From the NCBI GenBank assembly GCA_010909165.1, contig VJWM01000218.1, positions 1 through 64,000 of the forward strand: DNA of 64,000 nt, written 5' to 3'. Below the pieces are notes generated by a model that made no database searches, had not been told where the DNA came from, and saw only the letters and a list, made by a program, of their open reading frames with translations. The position numbers and the translations under genes were made by a program. Below, one piece after another: positions 11,694 to 23,640 of the stretch; position 1 is the first letter of the stretch, and every line of letters starts with the position of its first letter. This stretch comes from Anthoceros angustus. Taxonomy: Eukaryota; Streptophyta; Anthocerotopsida; Anthocerotales; Anthocerotaceae.

Positions 11694-11939
11694 AGAGTCA
11701 TTTTTCAACTTGTATTGAGTGCGTAAGTAATGGCTCATACAAGGCACAAGTGGGAATTATAATGTGCATATGTCGTTCACCCTTGGACACCCTTTTTGTT
11801 GGGAAGGTGTGGTATTGAAACGGGGAGATATTTTCTTGTCATATATTTATTGAAGAATTTAACTGAACTTATTATGTCAACAATAAAAAATAATTCGGAT
11901 TTACTAACTATTGATCTTTTTGATGTTAATACGACATTA

Positions 11940-12850
11940 AAGGGAATGTGTTACTTGACCCCATCATTTCACTCCGGAACAAGGATGTGGAAATGCATGT
12001 CACACCATTTGGTCTACACCGTGGCTTTAGCATCGTCTGAGAAGACGATCCCCAGATGGGCCCCATTGCATATAGCACCAGCCCAAGCCGTTGAGAGGGA
12101 TGGGAGAAAAGTGATAGCAAGCCTGTCACAGCACCAAGCAGCAGTGGAATTGAAGGACAAGACTACCGCACGGTGTGAATACGCAAGTTCTTGAGGAGTG
12201 GCAAAATGGTCATCGGCAGACTTGCTCTTCAAAGACGAAGGCATCTTGAGGGCTCCACGAAACCACCTAGCGGTGCTAGCCTGCAATGAGCCCGGGATGC
12301 CTCCTCGATGTAGAGAAAGTGACTGCTCAAGGAGACGACGCATCTTGCGGCATGATAGACCCGAGCTCGCGATGGAGAAAGAATTAGGACACGGGACTTA
12401 GAATATCTAGGAGATTGGAGACACAGGTGGTAAAACCCCTTAGGTTGAAAGGTCCTCTCATGTTACAAAGACATTGGTATGCCAAAATGAACCTACCTAG
12501 CTCAAGACCGCGAGGACATCTCAAGCCCTCGGGACAAGGTATTGGGTCCCATCCTTTCCTTTGAAGTCGTTTCCTACATACTTGGAGTACAAACGCATGC
12601 TAGAGGACATCTACAACGGCTTCCACACACCGCTCCATCTAGTCCGTACAATACTAATGAACTTACCGCCACTGCATCACAACTCGGGCGGTCCAATGAT
12701 CATGTCCACCAAAGATTGGAGTATTCAGCGGACCCCCAACTGCCGGAGCTCTACTCGCGTTGCTACCTCGAACGGGCGCACGGACGCCTGGTCCTTCACC
12801 AGGCGAGGCCAGCGGCCAGGACTTGCAGGTGAGCCTGTGCGGCTAAACTC
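11940..12850 (+). other. Unassigned coding-like region of the unit, U1 copy
   Basis: Equivalent to 42,346-44,030 in U6, where it is described. In this copy the spot between GGTCATCGG and CATCTTG (about 12,219-12,350) is replaced by pieces copied from a downstream part of the unit (ACTTGCTCTTC) and from the peptide repeats. Confidence 0.4.
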
Positions 12851-13395
12851 TCCTTATGTCAAGGGGGAGAAATTCCATATAGTGCAAGGAATCTGATCTC
12901 TGATCTTCGTAGAGGTGTTCTCCTAGGACGTTTAGAATCAGGCTACTATCTAAGAGTTTGATTCTATAGGGATTTCCTGTTCAACTCAACCTGTGCTTTG
13001 AGGTGATCAGCAACACTTTTAGACCAGACTTGCTCTTCAGCACGACACCCATTGCTCCGTCATTGCATATTTGCTTATCACATGAATTTGGACAACAAAA
13101 ATAAAGGTGTAGCACTAGCGACCACGAGGTCCTAGGATACGACTAGTCTGCAATGTATGAAGCGGGTAATCAATCTACAAACATTCGAGACCGAGTACTT
13201 GGGGCTATGATACCATATTAACAATAAAACTATAGAGAACTTGTACAATTGAATAAGTGCAACTAATCGATCAATTACAAAATTATCCTAAATACTTGTG
13301 TGGTGGTATTGTGGTGTATGTTCAAAATTAACCTAAATGAATAAATAATATTGGATAGGTTAAATTACCCCTAACCTCTAATGTAGCTAAAGAAA

Positions 13396-13609
13396 ATGGC
13401 AACATCTATGAGATTTGGATGATGTTTCCTTGCTAATTTTCTTGGTCTTCTACTCATGTTTCCGAGCATGCTCGGATATACTAGAGTCACTTACCAAACA
13501 TCAAGAGGATAGATCGATAATAGCTAGCATCTATCTTGAGCTAGCTCCAAGAAAACCACCAAGTAGTGCTAGCCACAGTAATGAGCCCCGAGAAGCCTCC
13601 TCCATTTAG
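13396..13609 (+). pseudogene. Decayed single-motif paralogue of the peptide precursor, U1
   Basis: The start encodes MATSMRFG and then hits a stop: the codon CGA (Arg) of the main gene is TGA here, in every unit. The remainder still aligns base for base with the main gene (CTTGCTAATTTTCTTGG, ATGTTTCC.AGCAT, GGAGTCACTT, CAAGAGGATAGAT) and ends with APRKPPSSASHSNEP and a stop at 13,607-13,609. It therefore has one SGP-like motif in which SGPS or SGAS has become SSAS. A downstream ATG at 13,415 opens a shifted frame to the same end without a proper signal peptide. Most likely a pseudogene. Confidence 0.75.
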
Positions 13610-15349
13610 AATATTTGAGAAAATTAAGAGCAACAAGTGAGCCCATTTGATATAAAGAATCCCTATGGGAGTTTCTTTCCCACCATGCCTTTTCCTCTTG
13701 GTTTTCCATCCACCTTTTGATTTTTGTACTTAGTACTTGACACGATGGAGCGAATGGAGACAAAACTTTGAACTCAAAACTAAGGCCATCTACCTTGCGC
13801 ATTGAAAAATGGGTTGGGGGCATTCACAAAGTTTCTCAAACAACCTATCTCAGCGCAACAACTAGAACTAGATGGCGCTCATGACGGATAGATGCATGAA
13901 GTTTATTACACGCACTTGGGAAACTAGCTGCCCTATGCAAGATAGGAAATGCCTCTAGCAATACTAAGTCACCCTAGTATCACTATCATTTGTATAATAC
14001 AAGTATGGAGAAGGGGAGCAGAGAACCGGAGACGGAGGAACTTATATAGAGGTGGGGGACGATGAATCGTCGAGAGCACCGTGAACTTCGCTATTGGGAG
14101 TGTATGGTCGCGCAATGCCGAACAAAAGGAACTCCTAGCGTATGCCAAACTCCTCCGCAGCACCTCAAAAATGGGCGCCTCGCTAAAGCCGGGCTAGGAT
14201 GCGGGATGTAGATGGCGAGAGACCCTAGGATCGTAACTTAGCGAACCACGGTTCGTTTGGTAAACCCGATGACATGTTAAGGAAGGCCAAGGATTCTTAG
14301 AGGGTGATGTATAATCTATGACAAAATCTATGTAAAAGTAGCATCACAAAATAGACCTCAAAAGTCGCAACAAGGCATATTTTCTAGAATTTCATACATC
14401 AAAAATTTGAGAGAAAAAGGCAAAAAGAGAACTAGAGACTCAATATGAGTGAGCTGGGAATTTGGGGTTAAGGAAAGGGAGAGGTGTGCTGATGGTTTTG
14501 GTGCGTGTGGAACCTCCTAGTTAGTCTTCTCATTTCTTGTGGTTCCGTTGATAGGGTTTTACTTGTACACTCATAGGCCATGGTTCCTAGTAGGTTCCAA
14601 ATTTGTATTGGCGGATTTTGGCTTTGTGGCGGTGTCCTTGTGATGATTTGGAGGTTTTGGTTTTCGATCGCTGGCGACGGGGGCTTTGGCTCCGATTCTG
14701 GCTCTTCTCGGTTGCTCGTGTTCTTGGTGTTGCGTAATCGGATGATGGTGAATTGGGGCCCGAGCTGTGAGGTTAATTTTGTCTACAAGTTACATTTGGT
14801 ATGAGGGGTTTGTTTTGCTCTCGCTTGGCAAGGGAGGCGCTATTTTGATCTATGGAGGATGAGGTTTCGCTTCTCTTAGTATCATTTTCGGTCTCAATTT
14901 GCGGTTTCAAAATAAAGCGTGATTTTTCACAAAATAAAACCATGCTCCCGAAGCCGCTTAACAAAAGGGATGAGTCCACCCCAATACCTATTAGAACTCA
15001 CGATGTCTCATTTGAGGGAAGCCAATGTGCCTTTTCCAAGAGGCACTTATGTAGTTATTTGGGTTTCTTCCTTCTAGCGAGGAATTGCAAGATATATATT
15101 AATACATATTTATTTATAGATCATTAGGCGTATGCAGCCATGAGGCTATGATGCCTCTATTTACATTTTTTTTCACCAGCAATGCTTGCAGTAGGTAGAT
15201 TTTTTCAAATTCCTAATTCTAATATTATAAAAGCAGAAAGAGGTTTTGGTCCTATGGAGCTTGTTGTGGTGTATATTAATACATATAGACCACAGTAAGT
15301 GCATTTAAAATCCTACAATTTGGAAAGTCTACATTTTAGATAAGCCTAT

Positions 15350-15740
15350 GGAGGTAGTTCTAGATGGAACATACATCCAAGATAAAGCTGCCAAGTTGAA
15401 GAGACTGTTGGCAAAACATTAAAACAAGGTCCTCATTTGAGACACTATCACCAAGTCATTCAAATACCTTGATGGAGCTAGCCCTAAATGGAACACATAC
15501 CCAAAGACGAAGGCCCCTTAACAATCATCAAGTATTTATGATAACCTTGTGGAGTTTGCTCGAGACGAAACAAACGCTCAAGCACGCGCTTCCTTGAAGA
15601 GAGTAGGTTCCCATTATAACATTGTACCACCAAGTATGTCAAATCACCTTGTGGAGTGTGACCGAGAGGAACATACGCACAAGTACAAAGTCCCTTGAAG
15701 AAACTAGGTCAAATACCTACAATCAAACTTGGGTAGGTAC
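15350..15740 (+). repeat. Four degenerate inner repeats of about 80-105 bp
   Basis: Four blocks begin TGGAGGTAG, TGGAGCTAG, TGGAGTTTG and TGGAGTGTG. Each continues with a GAAACA/GGAACA core, an AAGTCCCCTTGAAGA-like core and a CAAGTATxxxAAATCACCT-like end. The similarity is clear but worn, so the duplication is older than the 5.4-kb array. In one frame all four give L/M-E-x(n)-K-x-LK(R/K)(V/L)G-like peptides. Function unknown. The same block is present in each unit. Confidence 0.6.
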
Positions 15741-15879
15741 CCATCCATTATTCTTCCGTTGACGTGAAGAGTCGGGTATCAAATTTGAGGTTGAGCGTTA
15801 TTATCCTAGCATTATTCTAAAAATGTCGAGATAAGAAAGGTAATTTCAAAGAAAAATAGAAGTGTAGGAGAGGGACAAT

Positions 15880-16085
15880 GTGTGTGTGGGGGGGTAACTA
15901 GTGGAGAAAGTGATTGGGAAGCAGAGAGTATGGGGTGCAAGAAGAAAAGAAAAGGAAGGAGGGACAAGATTTATGAGTAAAAGGAAATATTATAAAAATA
16001 GAAATAGATTGAAAAAATAAAACATAAAATATGGAAAAGAGTGAAAAAGATAGAAGATAAAAAGAAAAAGAAAAAGTGAAGAAGA
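15880..16085. repeat. Purine-rich tract conserved in every unit
   Basis: About 200 bases with almost only A and G on the plus strand (GAAGAAAAGAAAAGGAAGGA, AAAGAAAAAGAAAAAGTGAAG). Length differs slightly between units; the AAAAAG run is expanded in U4 (35,400-35,440) and shortened in U6 (40,830). The phenylalanine/serine-rich frame on the other strand is a by-product of composition. Confidence 0.75.
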
Positions 16086-16227
16086 TATCAAACAAAAATT
16101 AAGCTGAATACCTAGTTGAAATCTCCTTTTGATATTATGTACTGAAGAAGAATAAAGTCATTGAATTTAGGTAACATGGATCGACAAGAAAAAGATTGTA
16201 TATCGAGAAATAAATGAGTTGGTTCTC

Positions 16228-16419
16228 TATATATGTACATGTCCTCTCATCACAATTTCACATATTTGTTGCACTTGCTATCTCCGTGAGTTATTCTCTT
16301 ATTAGGTACATTTGTCGTTAGGTTTGATTGTAGTATTGCTCTTAGATTTGCTTAGGTTTGATTGTGATATTGCTCTTAGATTTGCTTAGATGTGATTGTA
16401 ATTTTGGTCTTAGACTTGT
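16228..16419 (+). promoter_or_regulatory. Promoter region of the U2 peptide gene
   Basis: A TATA box (TATATATG, 16,228-16,235) lies 284 bp before the ATG at 16,512. Three imperfect 34-bp repeats start at 16,318, 16,352 and 16,386 (TTAGGTTTGATTGTAGTATT, TTAGGTTTGATTGTGATATT, TTAGATGTGATTGTAATTTT). The same TATA box occurs 284-288 bp before the start codon in every unit. The transcription start and any 5' intron are not determined. Confidence 0.6.
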
Positions 16420-16511
16420 TGTGCATTGAAATGGGTAGAGTATTGGCGAAGATCTTTTGTATAGAAAATGTAACGATTGCTTGATGTTGCTTGGTTTGTG
16501 TAGCTAGAGAA

Positions 16512-17119
16512 ATGGCGACATCTATGGATTTGGACGATCTTTCCTTGCTATTTTCCTTGCTCTTCTACTCATGTTTCCAAGCATATTGCTAGGCGATTAG
16601 GAGTCACTTGCGAACGTCAAGAGGATAGATATTGATGACGATGATATTGAGGGCTCCACGAAAACCGCCTAGTGGTCCTAGCCCCAAGAATGAGCCGTGG
16701 ATGCCTCCTCTAGATCCACAGGTGATTGTTCGAGGAGACGAAGGCATCTTGAGGGCTCCTAGAAACCACCTAGTGGTGCTAGCCTGTAATGAGCCCGGGA
16801 TGCCTCCTCTCGATGTAGAGAAAGTGACTGCTCAAGGAGACGACGCATCTTGAGGGCTCCAGTGAAACCACCTAGCGGTGCTAGCTCGGCAATGAGCCCG
16901 GGATGCCTCTAGAGGCAAAGAAAGTAATTGTTGAGGGCACAAAGGCATCTTGAGAGCTCCAAGAAAACCACCTAGTGGTGCTAGCCCCGGCAATGAGCTG
17001 GATGCCTCCTCTAGATCCATCAAGGTGACTCTTGAGGAGACGAGCGCATCTTGAGGGCTCCACGAAACCACCTAGCGGTGCTAGCCGGCAATGAGCACAG
17101 GATGCCTCTAGATCCATAG
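16512..17119 (+). pseudogene. Secreted multi-peptide precursor, U2 copy
   Basis: ATG at 16,512, five SGP motifs (near 16,650, 16,747, 16,848, 16,948 and 17,047), TAG at 17,117-17,119 directly after the last motif. One G is missing in the signal peptide (ATGGATTTGG instead of ATGGGATTTGG), so the frame is lost at once; from 16,632 the frame is open again through the first motif RAPRKPPSGPSP, its linker and the second motif. All shifts are single-base differences from sister copies and most sit at C-N-G positions, so this may be a working gene with consensus errors. Confidence 0.7.
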
Positions 17120-17379
17120 AGAGTCATTTTTCAACTTGTCAATATTGAGTGTAGAAGTAATGGCTCATACAAGGCACAAGTGGGAATTATAATGTGCATA
17201 TGTCGCTCACCCTTGGACACCCTTTTCGTTGGGAAGGTGTGGTATTGAAACGGGAGATATTTTCTTGTCGATATTTATTGAAGAATTTAACGAACTTATT
17301 ATGTTAACAATAAACAATAATTCGGATTTACTAACTATTGATCTTTTGATGTTAATACGACATTAAAGGGAATATGTTA

Positions 17380-18300
17380 CTTGACCCCATCATTTCACTC
17401 CGGAACAAGGATGTGGAAATGCATGTCACACCATTTGGTCTACACCGTGGCTTTAGCATCGTCTGAGAAGACGATCCCCAGATGAGCCCCATTGCATATA
17501 GCACCAGCCCAAGCCGTTGAGAGGGATGGGAGAAAAGTGATAGCAAGCTGCACAAAGCACCAAGCCGTTGAGAGGGATGGGAGAAAAGTGATAGCAAGCC
17601 TGTCTACACACCAAGCAGTGGAATTGAAGGACAAGACTACCGCACTGTGAATACGCAAGTTTCTTGAGGAGTGGCGAAATGGTCATCGGTGAAACCACCT
17701 AGCGGTGCTAGCCTGCAATGAGCCCGGGATGCCTCCTCTAGATCCACAGGTGATTGTTCGAGGAGGCTTGGCGGTAGCTGGAAACCGTGAGTACTTGCAT
17801 CTTGCAGCATGATAGACCCGAGCTCGCGATGGAGAAAGAATTAGGACACGGACTTAGAATATCTAGGAGATTGGAGACAGGGGTAGCCGCAAAAACCCCT
17901 TAGGTTGAAAGGTCCTCTCATGTTACACATTGGTATGCCAAAAATGAACCTACCTAGCTCAAGACCGCGAGGACATCCAAGCCCTCGGGACAAGGTATTG
18001 GGTCCCATCCTTTCCTTTGAAGTCGCTTTCCTACATACTTGGAGTACAAACGCTGCTAGAGGACATCTACAACGGCTTCCACACACCGCTCCATCTAGTC
18101 CGTACAATACTAATGAACTTACCGCCACTGCATCACAACTCAAGGTCCGATCCACCAAGATTGGAGTATTCACGGACCCCAACCGCCGGAGCTCTACTCG
18201 CGTTGCTACCTCGAGCAGGCGCGGACGCTGGTCCTTCACCAGGCGAGGCCGGTGGCCAGACTTGCAGTGAGCCTGCGGCTAAACTCTCCTTATGTCAAGG
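17380..18300 (+). other. Unassigned coding-like region of the unit, U2 copy
   Basis: Equivalent to 42,346-44,030 (see there). In this copy 17,689-17,763 is replaced by a fragment of the peptide repeats (GAAACCACCTAGCGGTGCTA onward), joined by short shared sequence. Confidence 0.4.
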
Positions 18301-18815
18301 GGAGAAATTCCATATAGTGCAAGGAATCGATCTCGATCTTCGAGAGGTGTTCTCCTAGGACGTTTAGAATCGTGCTACTATCTAAGAGTTTGATTCTATA
18401 GGATTTCTGTTCAACTCACCGTGCTTTGAGGTGATCGAACACTTTTAGACCGGACTTGCTCTTGACGACACCCATTGCTCCGCGTCATTGCATATTTGCT
18501 TATCACGAATTTGGACAACAAAATAAAGGTGTAGCACTAGCGACCACGAGGTCCTAGGATACGACTAGTCTGCAATGTATGAAGCGGGTAATCAATCTAC
18601 AAACATTTAATCGAGTACTTGGGGCTATGATACCATATTAACAACAAAAACTATAGAGAACTTGTACAATTGAATAAGTGCAACTAATCGATCAATTACA
18701 AAATTATCCTAAATACTTGTGTGGTGGTATTGTGGTGTATGTTCAAAATTAACCTAAATGAATAAATAATATTGGATAGGTTAAATTACCCTAACCTCTA
18801 ATGTAGCTAAAGAAA

Positions 18816-19030
18816 ATGGCAACATCTATGAGATTTGGATGATGTTTCCTTGCTAATTTTCTTGGTCTTCTACTCATGTTTCGAGCATGCTCGGATATAC
18901 TAGGAGTCACTTACCAAACATCAAGAGGATAGAATCGATAATAGCTAGCATCTATCTTGAGCTAGCTCCAAGAAAACCACCAAGTAGTGCTAGCCACAGT
19001 AATGAGCCCCGAGAAGCCTCCTCCATTTAG
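18816..19030 (+). pseudogene. Decayed single-motif paralogue, U2
   Basis: Same as 13,396-13,609: MATSMRFG then TGA, closing motif APRKPPSSASHSNEP, stop at 19,028-19,030. Confidence 0.72.
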
Positions 19031-21617
19031 AATATTTGAGAAAAATTAAGAGCAACATCAAGTGAGCCCATTTGATATAAAGAATCCCTATGGGAGTTTC
19101 TTTCCCACCATGCCTTTTCCTCTTGGTTTCTCCATCCACCTTTTGATTTTTGTACTTAGTACTTGACACGATGGAGCGAATGGAGACAAAAACTTTGAAC
19201 TCAAAACTAAGGCCATCTACCTTGCGCATTGAAAAATGGGTTGGGGCATTCACAAAGTTTCTCAAACAACCTATCTCATGGCGCAACAACTAGAACTAGA
19301 TGGCGCTCACGGATAGATGCATGAAGTTTATTACACGCACTTGGGAAACTAGCTGCCCTATGCAAGATAGGGAAATGCCTCTAGCAATACTAAGTCACCC
19401 TAGTATCACTATCATTTGTATAATACAAGTATGGAGAAGGGGAGCAGAGAACACGGAGACGGAGGAACTTATATAGAGGTGGGGGCGATGAATCGTCGAG
19501 AGCACCGTGAACTTCGCTATTGGGAGCGGATGGCCTGCGGTGAACAAAAGGAACTCCTAGCGTATGCCAAACTCCTCCGCAGCACCTCAAAATGGGCGCC
19601 CGCTAAAGCCGGGCTAGGATGCGGGATGTAGATGGCGAGAGACCCTAGGATCGTAACTTAGCGAACCACGGTTCGTTTGGTAAACCCGATGACATGTTAA
19701 GGAAGGCCAAGGATTCTTAGAGGGTGATGTATAATCTATGACAAAATCTATGTAAAAGTAGCATCACAAAATAGACCTCAAAAGTCGCAACAAGGGCATA
19801 TTTTCTAGAATTTCATACATCAAAATTTGAGAGAAAAAGGCAAAAAGAGAACTAGAGACTCATATGAGTGAGCTGGGAATTTGGGGTTAAGGAAAGGGAG
19901 AGGTGTCTGATGGTTTTGGTGCGTGTGGAACCTCCTAGTTAGTCTTCTCATTTCTTGTGGTTCCGTTGATAGGGTTTTACTTGTACACTCATAGGCCATG
20001 GTTCCTAGTAGGTTCCAAATTTGTATTGGCGGATTTTGGCTTTGTGTGTCCTTGTGATGATTTGGAGGTTTTGGTTTTCGATCGCTGGCGATGGGGGCTT
20101 TGGCTCGATTCTGGCTCTTCTCGGTTGCTCGGGTTCTTGGTGTTGCGTGCCGGATGATGGTGAATTAGGGCCCGAGCTGTAGGTTAATTTTGTCTACAAG
20201 TTACATTTGGTATGAGGGGTTTGCTCTCGTCTTCGCTTGGCAAGGGAGGCGCTATTTTGATCTATGGAGGATGAGGTTTCGCTTCTCTTAGTATCATTTT
20301 CGGTCTCAATTTGGTTTCAAAATAAAGCGTGATTTTTCACAAAATAAAAACCATGCTCCCAAGCCGCTTAACGATGGATGAGTCCACCCCAATACCTATT
20401 AGAACTCACGATGTCTCATTTGAGGAAGCCAATGTGCCTTTTCCAAGAGGCACTTATGTAGTTATTTGGGTTTCTTCCTTCTAGCGAGTAATTGCAAGAT
20501 ATATATTAATACATATTTATTTATAGATCATTAGGCGTATGCAGCCATGAGGCTATGATGCCTCTATTTACATTTTTTCACCAGCAATGCTTGCGGTAGA
20601 TTTTTCAAATTCTAATTCTAATATTATAATAGCGTAAAGAGGTTTTGGTCCTATGGAGCTTGTTGTGGTGTATATTAATACATATAGACCACAATAAGTG
20701 CATTTAAAACCCTACAATTTGGAAAGTCTACATTTTAGATAAGCCTATGGAGGTAGTTCTAGATGGAACATACATCCAAGATAAAGCCAAGTTGAAGAGG
20801 CTGGCAAAACATTAAAACAAGGTCCTCATTTGACACTATCACCAAGTCATTCAAAATACCTTGATGGAGCTAGCCCTAAATGGAACACATACCCAAAGAC
20901 GAAGGCCCCTTAACAATCATCAAGTATTTATGATAACCTTGTGGAGTTTGCTCGAGACGAAACAAACGCTCAAGCACGGCTTCCTTGAAGAGAGTAGGTT
21001 CCCATTATAACATTGTACCACCAAGTATGTCAAATCACCTTGTGGAGTGTGACCAGAGGAACATACGCACAAGTACAAAGTCCCTTGAAGAAACTAGGTC
21101 AAATACCTACAATCAAACTTGGGTAGGTACCCATCCATTATTCTTCCGTTGACGTGAAGAGTGGTGTATCAAATTTGAGGTTGAGTTATTATCCTAGCAT
21201 TATTCTAAAAATGTCGAGATAAGAAAGGTAATTTCAAAGAAAAATAGAAGTGTAGGAGAGGGGACAATGTGTGTGTGTTGGGGGTAACTAGTGGAGAAAG
21301 TGATTGGGAGCGAGAGAGTATGGGGTGCAAGAAGAAAAGAAAAGGAAGGAGGGACAAGATTTATGAGTAAAAGGAAATATTATAAAAATAGAAATAGATT
21401 GAAAAAATAAAACATAAAATATGGAAAAGAGTGAAAAAGATAGAAGATAAAAAGAAAAAGAAAAAGTGAAGAAGATATCAAACAAAAATTGTTTGAATAC
21501 CTAGTTGAAATCTTCTTTTGATATTATGTATTGAAGAAGAATAAAGTCATTGAATTTAGGTAACATGGGATCGATAAGAAAAAGATTGTATATCGAGATA
21601 TAAATGAGTTTGTTCTC

Positions 21618-21811
21618 TATATATGTACAAGTCCTCTCATCACAATTTCACATATTTGACGCACTTGCTATCTCCTCGTGAGTTATTCTCTTATTAGGTA
21701 CATTTGTCGTTAGGTTTGATTGTAGTATTGCTCTTAGATTTGCTTAGGTTTGATTGTGATATTGCTCTTAGATTTGCTTAGATGTGATTGTAATTTTGGT
21801 CTTAGACTTGT
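21618..21811 (+). promoter_or_regulatory. Promoter region of the U3 peptide gene
   Basis: TATATATG at 21,618-21,625 is 287 bp before the ATG at 21,905. Three 34-bp repeats start at 21,710, 21,744 and 21,778, ending 94 bases before the ATG. The first two differ at only a few positions; the third is more diverged. They are candidate protein-binding sites or a leader element. Confidence 0.6.
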
Positions 21812-21904
21812 TGTGCATTGAAATGGGTAGAGTATTGGCGAAGATCTTTTGTATAGAAAATGTAACGATTGCTTGATGTTGCTTGGTTTGTGTAGCTAGA
21901 GAAA

Positions 21905-22517
21905 ATGGCGACATCTATGGGATTTGGACGATCTTTCCTTGCTATTTTCCTTGCTCTTCTACTCATGTTTCCAAGCATATTGCTAGGCGTACTAGGAGTC
22001 ACTTGCAACGCCAAGAGGATAGATATTGATGACAAGATATTGAGGGCTCCACGAAACCGCCTTAGTGGTCCTAGCCCGAATGAGCCGGGATGCCTCCTCT
22101 AGATCCACGTAAGGTGATTGTTCGAGGAGACGACGCATCTTGAGGGCTCCTAGAAAACCACCTAGTGGTGCTAGCCACAGTAATGAGCCCGGATGCCTCC
22201 TCGATGTAGAGAAAGTGACTGCTCAAGGAGACGACGCATCTTGAGGGCTCCACGGAAACCACCTAGCGGTGCTAGCTCGGCAATGAGCTGGGATGCCTCC
22301 TCTAGAGGCAAAGAAAGTAATTGTTGGAGGCACAAAGGCATCTTGAGAGCTCCAAGAAAACCACCTAGTGGTGCTAGCCACAGCAATGAGCACAGGATGC
22401 CTCCTCTAGATCCATCAAGGTGACTCTTGAGGAGACGAGCGCATCTTGAGGGCTCCACGGAAACCACCTAGCGGTGCTAGCCGCAATGAGCACAGGATGC
22501 CTCCTCTAGATCCATAG
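21905..22517 (+). CDS. Secreted multi-peptide precursor (SGP/CLE-IDA-PIP-like), U3 copy
   Basis: Best-preserved N-terminus of the family. ATG at 21,905 opens a signal peptide (MATSMGFGR, then hydrophobic SFLAIFLALLLMF, ending near GVTC), a short charged spacer (KRIDIDD) and the first motif, RAPR..-SGPSPNEP. Four further motifs follow at about 100-bp spacing (near 22,138, 22,238, 22,340 and 22,443), each of the form ILRAPRKPPSGAS..NEPGMPPLD, and a TAG (22,515-22,517) stands right after the last one. The core PPSGPS is shared with IDA/IDL peptides and R..PSGP.P with CLE peptides, small plant signals cut from secreted precursors; repeated-motif precursors are known for CLE and CEP families. As read, the frame closes at 22,102 because one base is missing before GGATGCC; single-base changes at C-N-G positions break the other joints. 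Role inferred: secreted signalling peptide precursor. It could instead be a repeat-rich secreted protein without hormone function. Confidence 0.65.
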
Positions 22518-22779
22518 AGAGTCATTTTTCAACTTGTCAATATTGAGTGTAGAAGTAATGGCTCATACAAGGCACAAGTGGGAATTATAATGTGCATATG
22601 TCGCTCACCCTTGGACACCCTTTTCGTTGGGAAGGTGTGGTATTGAAACGGGAGATATTTTCTTGTCGTATATTTATTGAAGAATTTAACTGAACTTATT
22701 ATGTTAACAATAAACAATAATTCGGATTTACTAACTATTGATCTTTTGATGTTAATACGACATTAAAGGGAATGTGTTA

Positions 22780-23640
22780 CTTGACCCCATCATTTCACTC
22801 CGGAACAAGGATGTGGAAATGCATGTCACACCATTTGGTCTACACCGTGGCTTTAGCCGATACGAGAAGACGATCCCCCATCGATGAGCCCCATTGCATA
22901 TAGCACCACCAAGCCGTTGAGAGGGATGGAGAAAGTGATAGCAAGCTGCCTACACAAAGACCAAGCGGTGGAATTGAAGGACAAGACTACCGCACGGTGT
23001 GAATACGCAAGTTTCGAGGAGTGGCGAAATGGTCATCGTGCAACTTTCAGCAAGATAATCCCACAATCGAACACTTTTAGACCGGACTTGATGTTGCTTG
23101 GTTTGTGTAGCTGAAACCAGTGAGTCGCATCTTGCGATGATAGACCCGAGCTCGCGATGGAGAAAGAATTAGGACACGGGACTTAGAATATCTAGGAGAT
23201 TGGAGACACAGGTAGCCGCAAAACCCCTTAGGTTGAAAGGTCCTCTCATGTTACAAGACATTGGTATGCCAAAATGAACCTACCTAGCTCAAGACCGCGA
23301 GGACATCCAAGCCCTCGTGACAAGGTATTGGGTCCCATCCTTTCCTTTGAAGTCGTTTCCTACATACTTGGAGTACAAACGCTTGCTAGAGGACATCTAC
23401 AACGGCTTCCACACACCGCTCCATCTAGTCCGTACAATACTAATGAACTTACCCCGCCACTGCATCACAACTCGGGCGGTCCAATGACCTGGTCCACCAA
23501 AGATTGGAGTATTCACGGACCCCAACCGGAGCTCTACTCGCGTTGCTACCTCGAGCAGGCGCGGACGCTGGTCCTTCACCAGCGAGGCCGGCCAGACTTG
23601 CAGTGAGCCTGCGGCTAAACTCTCCTTATGTCAAGGGGAG
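22780..23640 (+). other. Unassigned coding-like region of the unit, U3 copy
   Basis: Equivalent to 42,346-44,030. In this copy 23,070-23,113 is a patch joining ACACTTTTAGACCGGACTTG (a downstream part of the unit) to GATGTTGCTTGGTTTGTGTA (the 5' end of the peptide gene). Confidence 0.4.

Larger units (their letters stand above)
11302..16486 (+). repeat. Tandem unit U1, right part
   Basis: Continues unit U1 after the CACTA insertion. Order of parts, shared by all units: end of the peptide precursor (11,302-11,693); a region with long but unassigned open frames (about 11,940-12,850); the decayed paralogue (13,396-13,609); an AT-richer stretch with a short conserved open frame (14,852-15,127, 91 codons, no family recognised); four degenerate inner repeats (15,350-15,740); a purine-rich tract (15,880-16,085); then the promoter region of the next unit. 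Confidence 0.93.
16487..21878 (+). repeat. Tandem unit U2 (5,392 bp)
   Basis: Full unit in the same order as U1. It has no large rearrangement apart from a duplicated stretch at 17,510-17,600 (CAAGCCGTTGAGAGGGATGG occurs twice) and a chimeric patch at 17,689-17,763. Confidence 0.93.

Noticed and set aside
14852-15127. 91-codon plus-strand frame beginning MEDEVSLLLVSF
   Set aside because: Open in only one or two of the units and without a recognisable domain; noted inside the unit description but not called a gene.
15898-16095. Minus-strand frame rich in Phe and Ser (FFTFSFSFYLLSFSLF), repeated in each unit, looking like a membrane protein
   Set aside because: It is the reverse of the A/G-rich tract; length changes follow the AAAAAG repeat count and there is no sequence constraint beyond composition.
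22040-22517. Regularly spaced repeats of about 100 bp resembling a CRISPR array
   Set aside because: The genome is eukaryotic, the 'spacers' are themselves similar to each other, and the period encodes a peptide motif plus linker.
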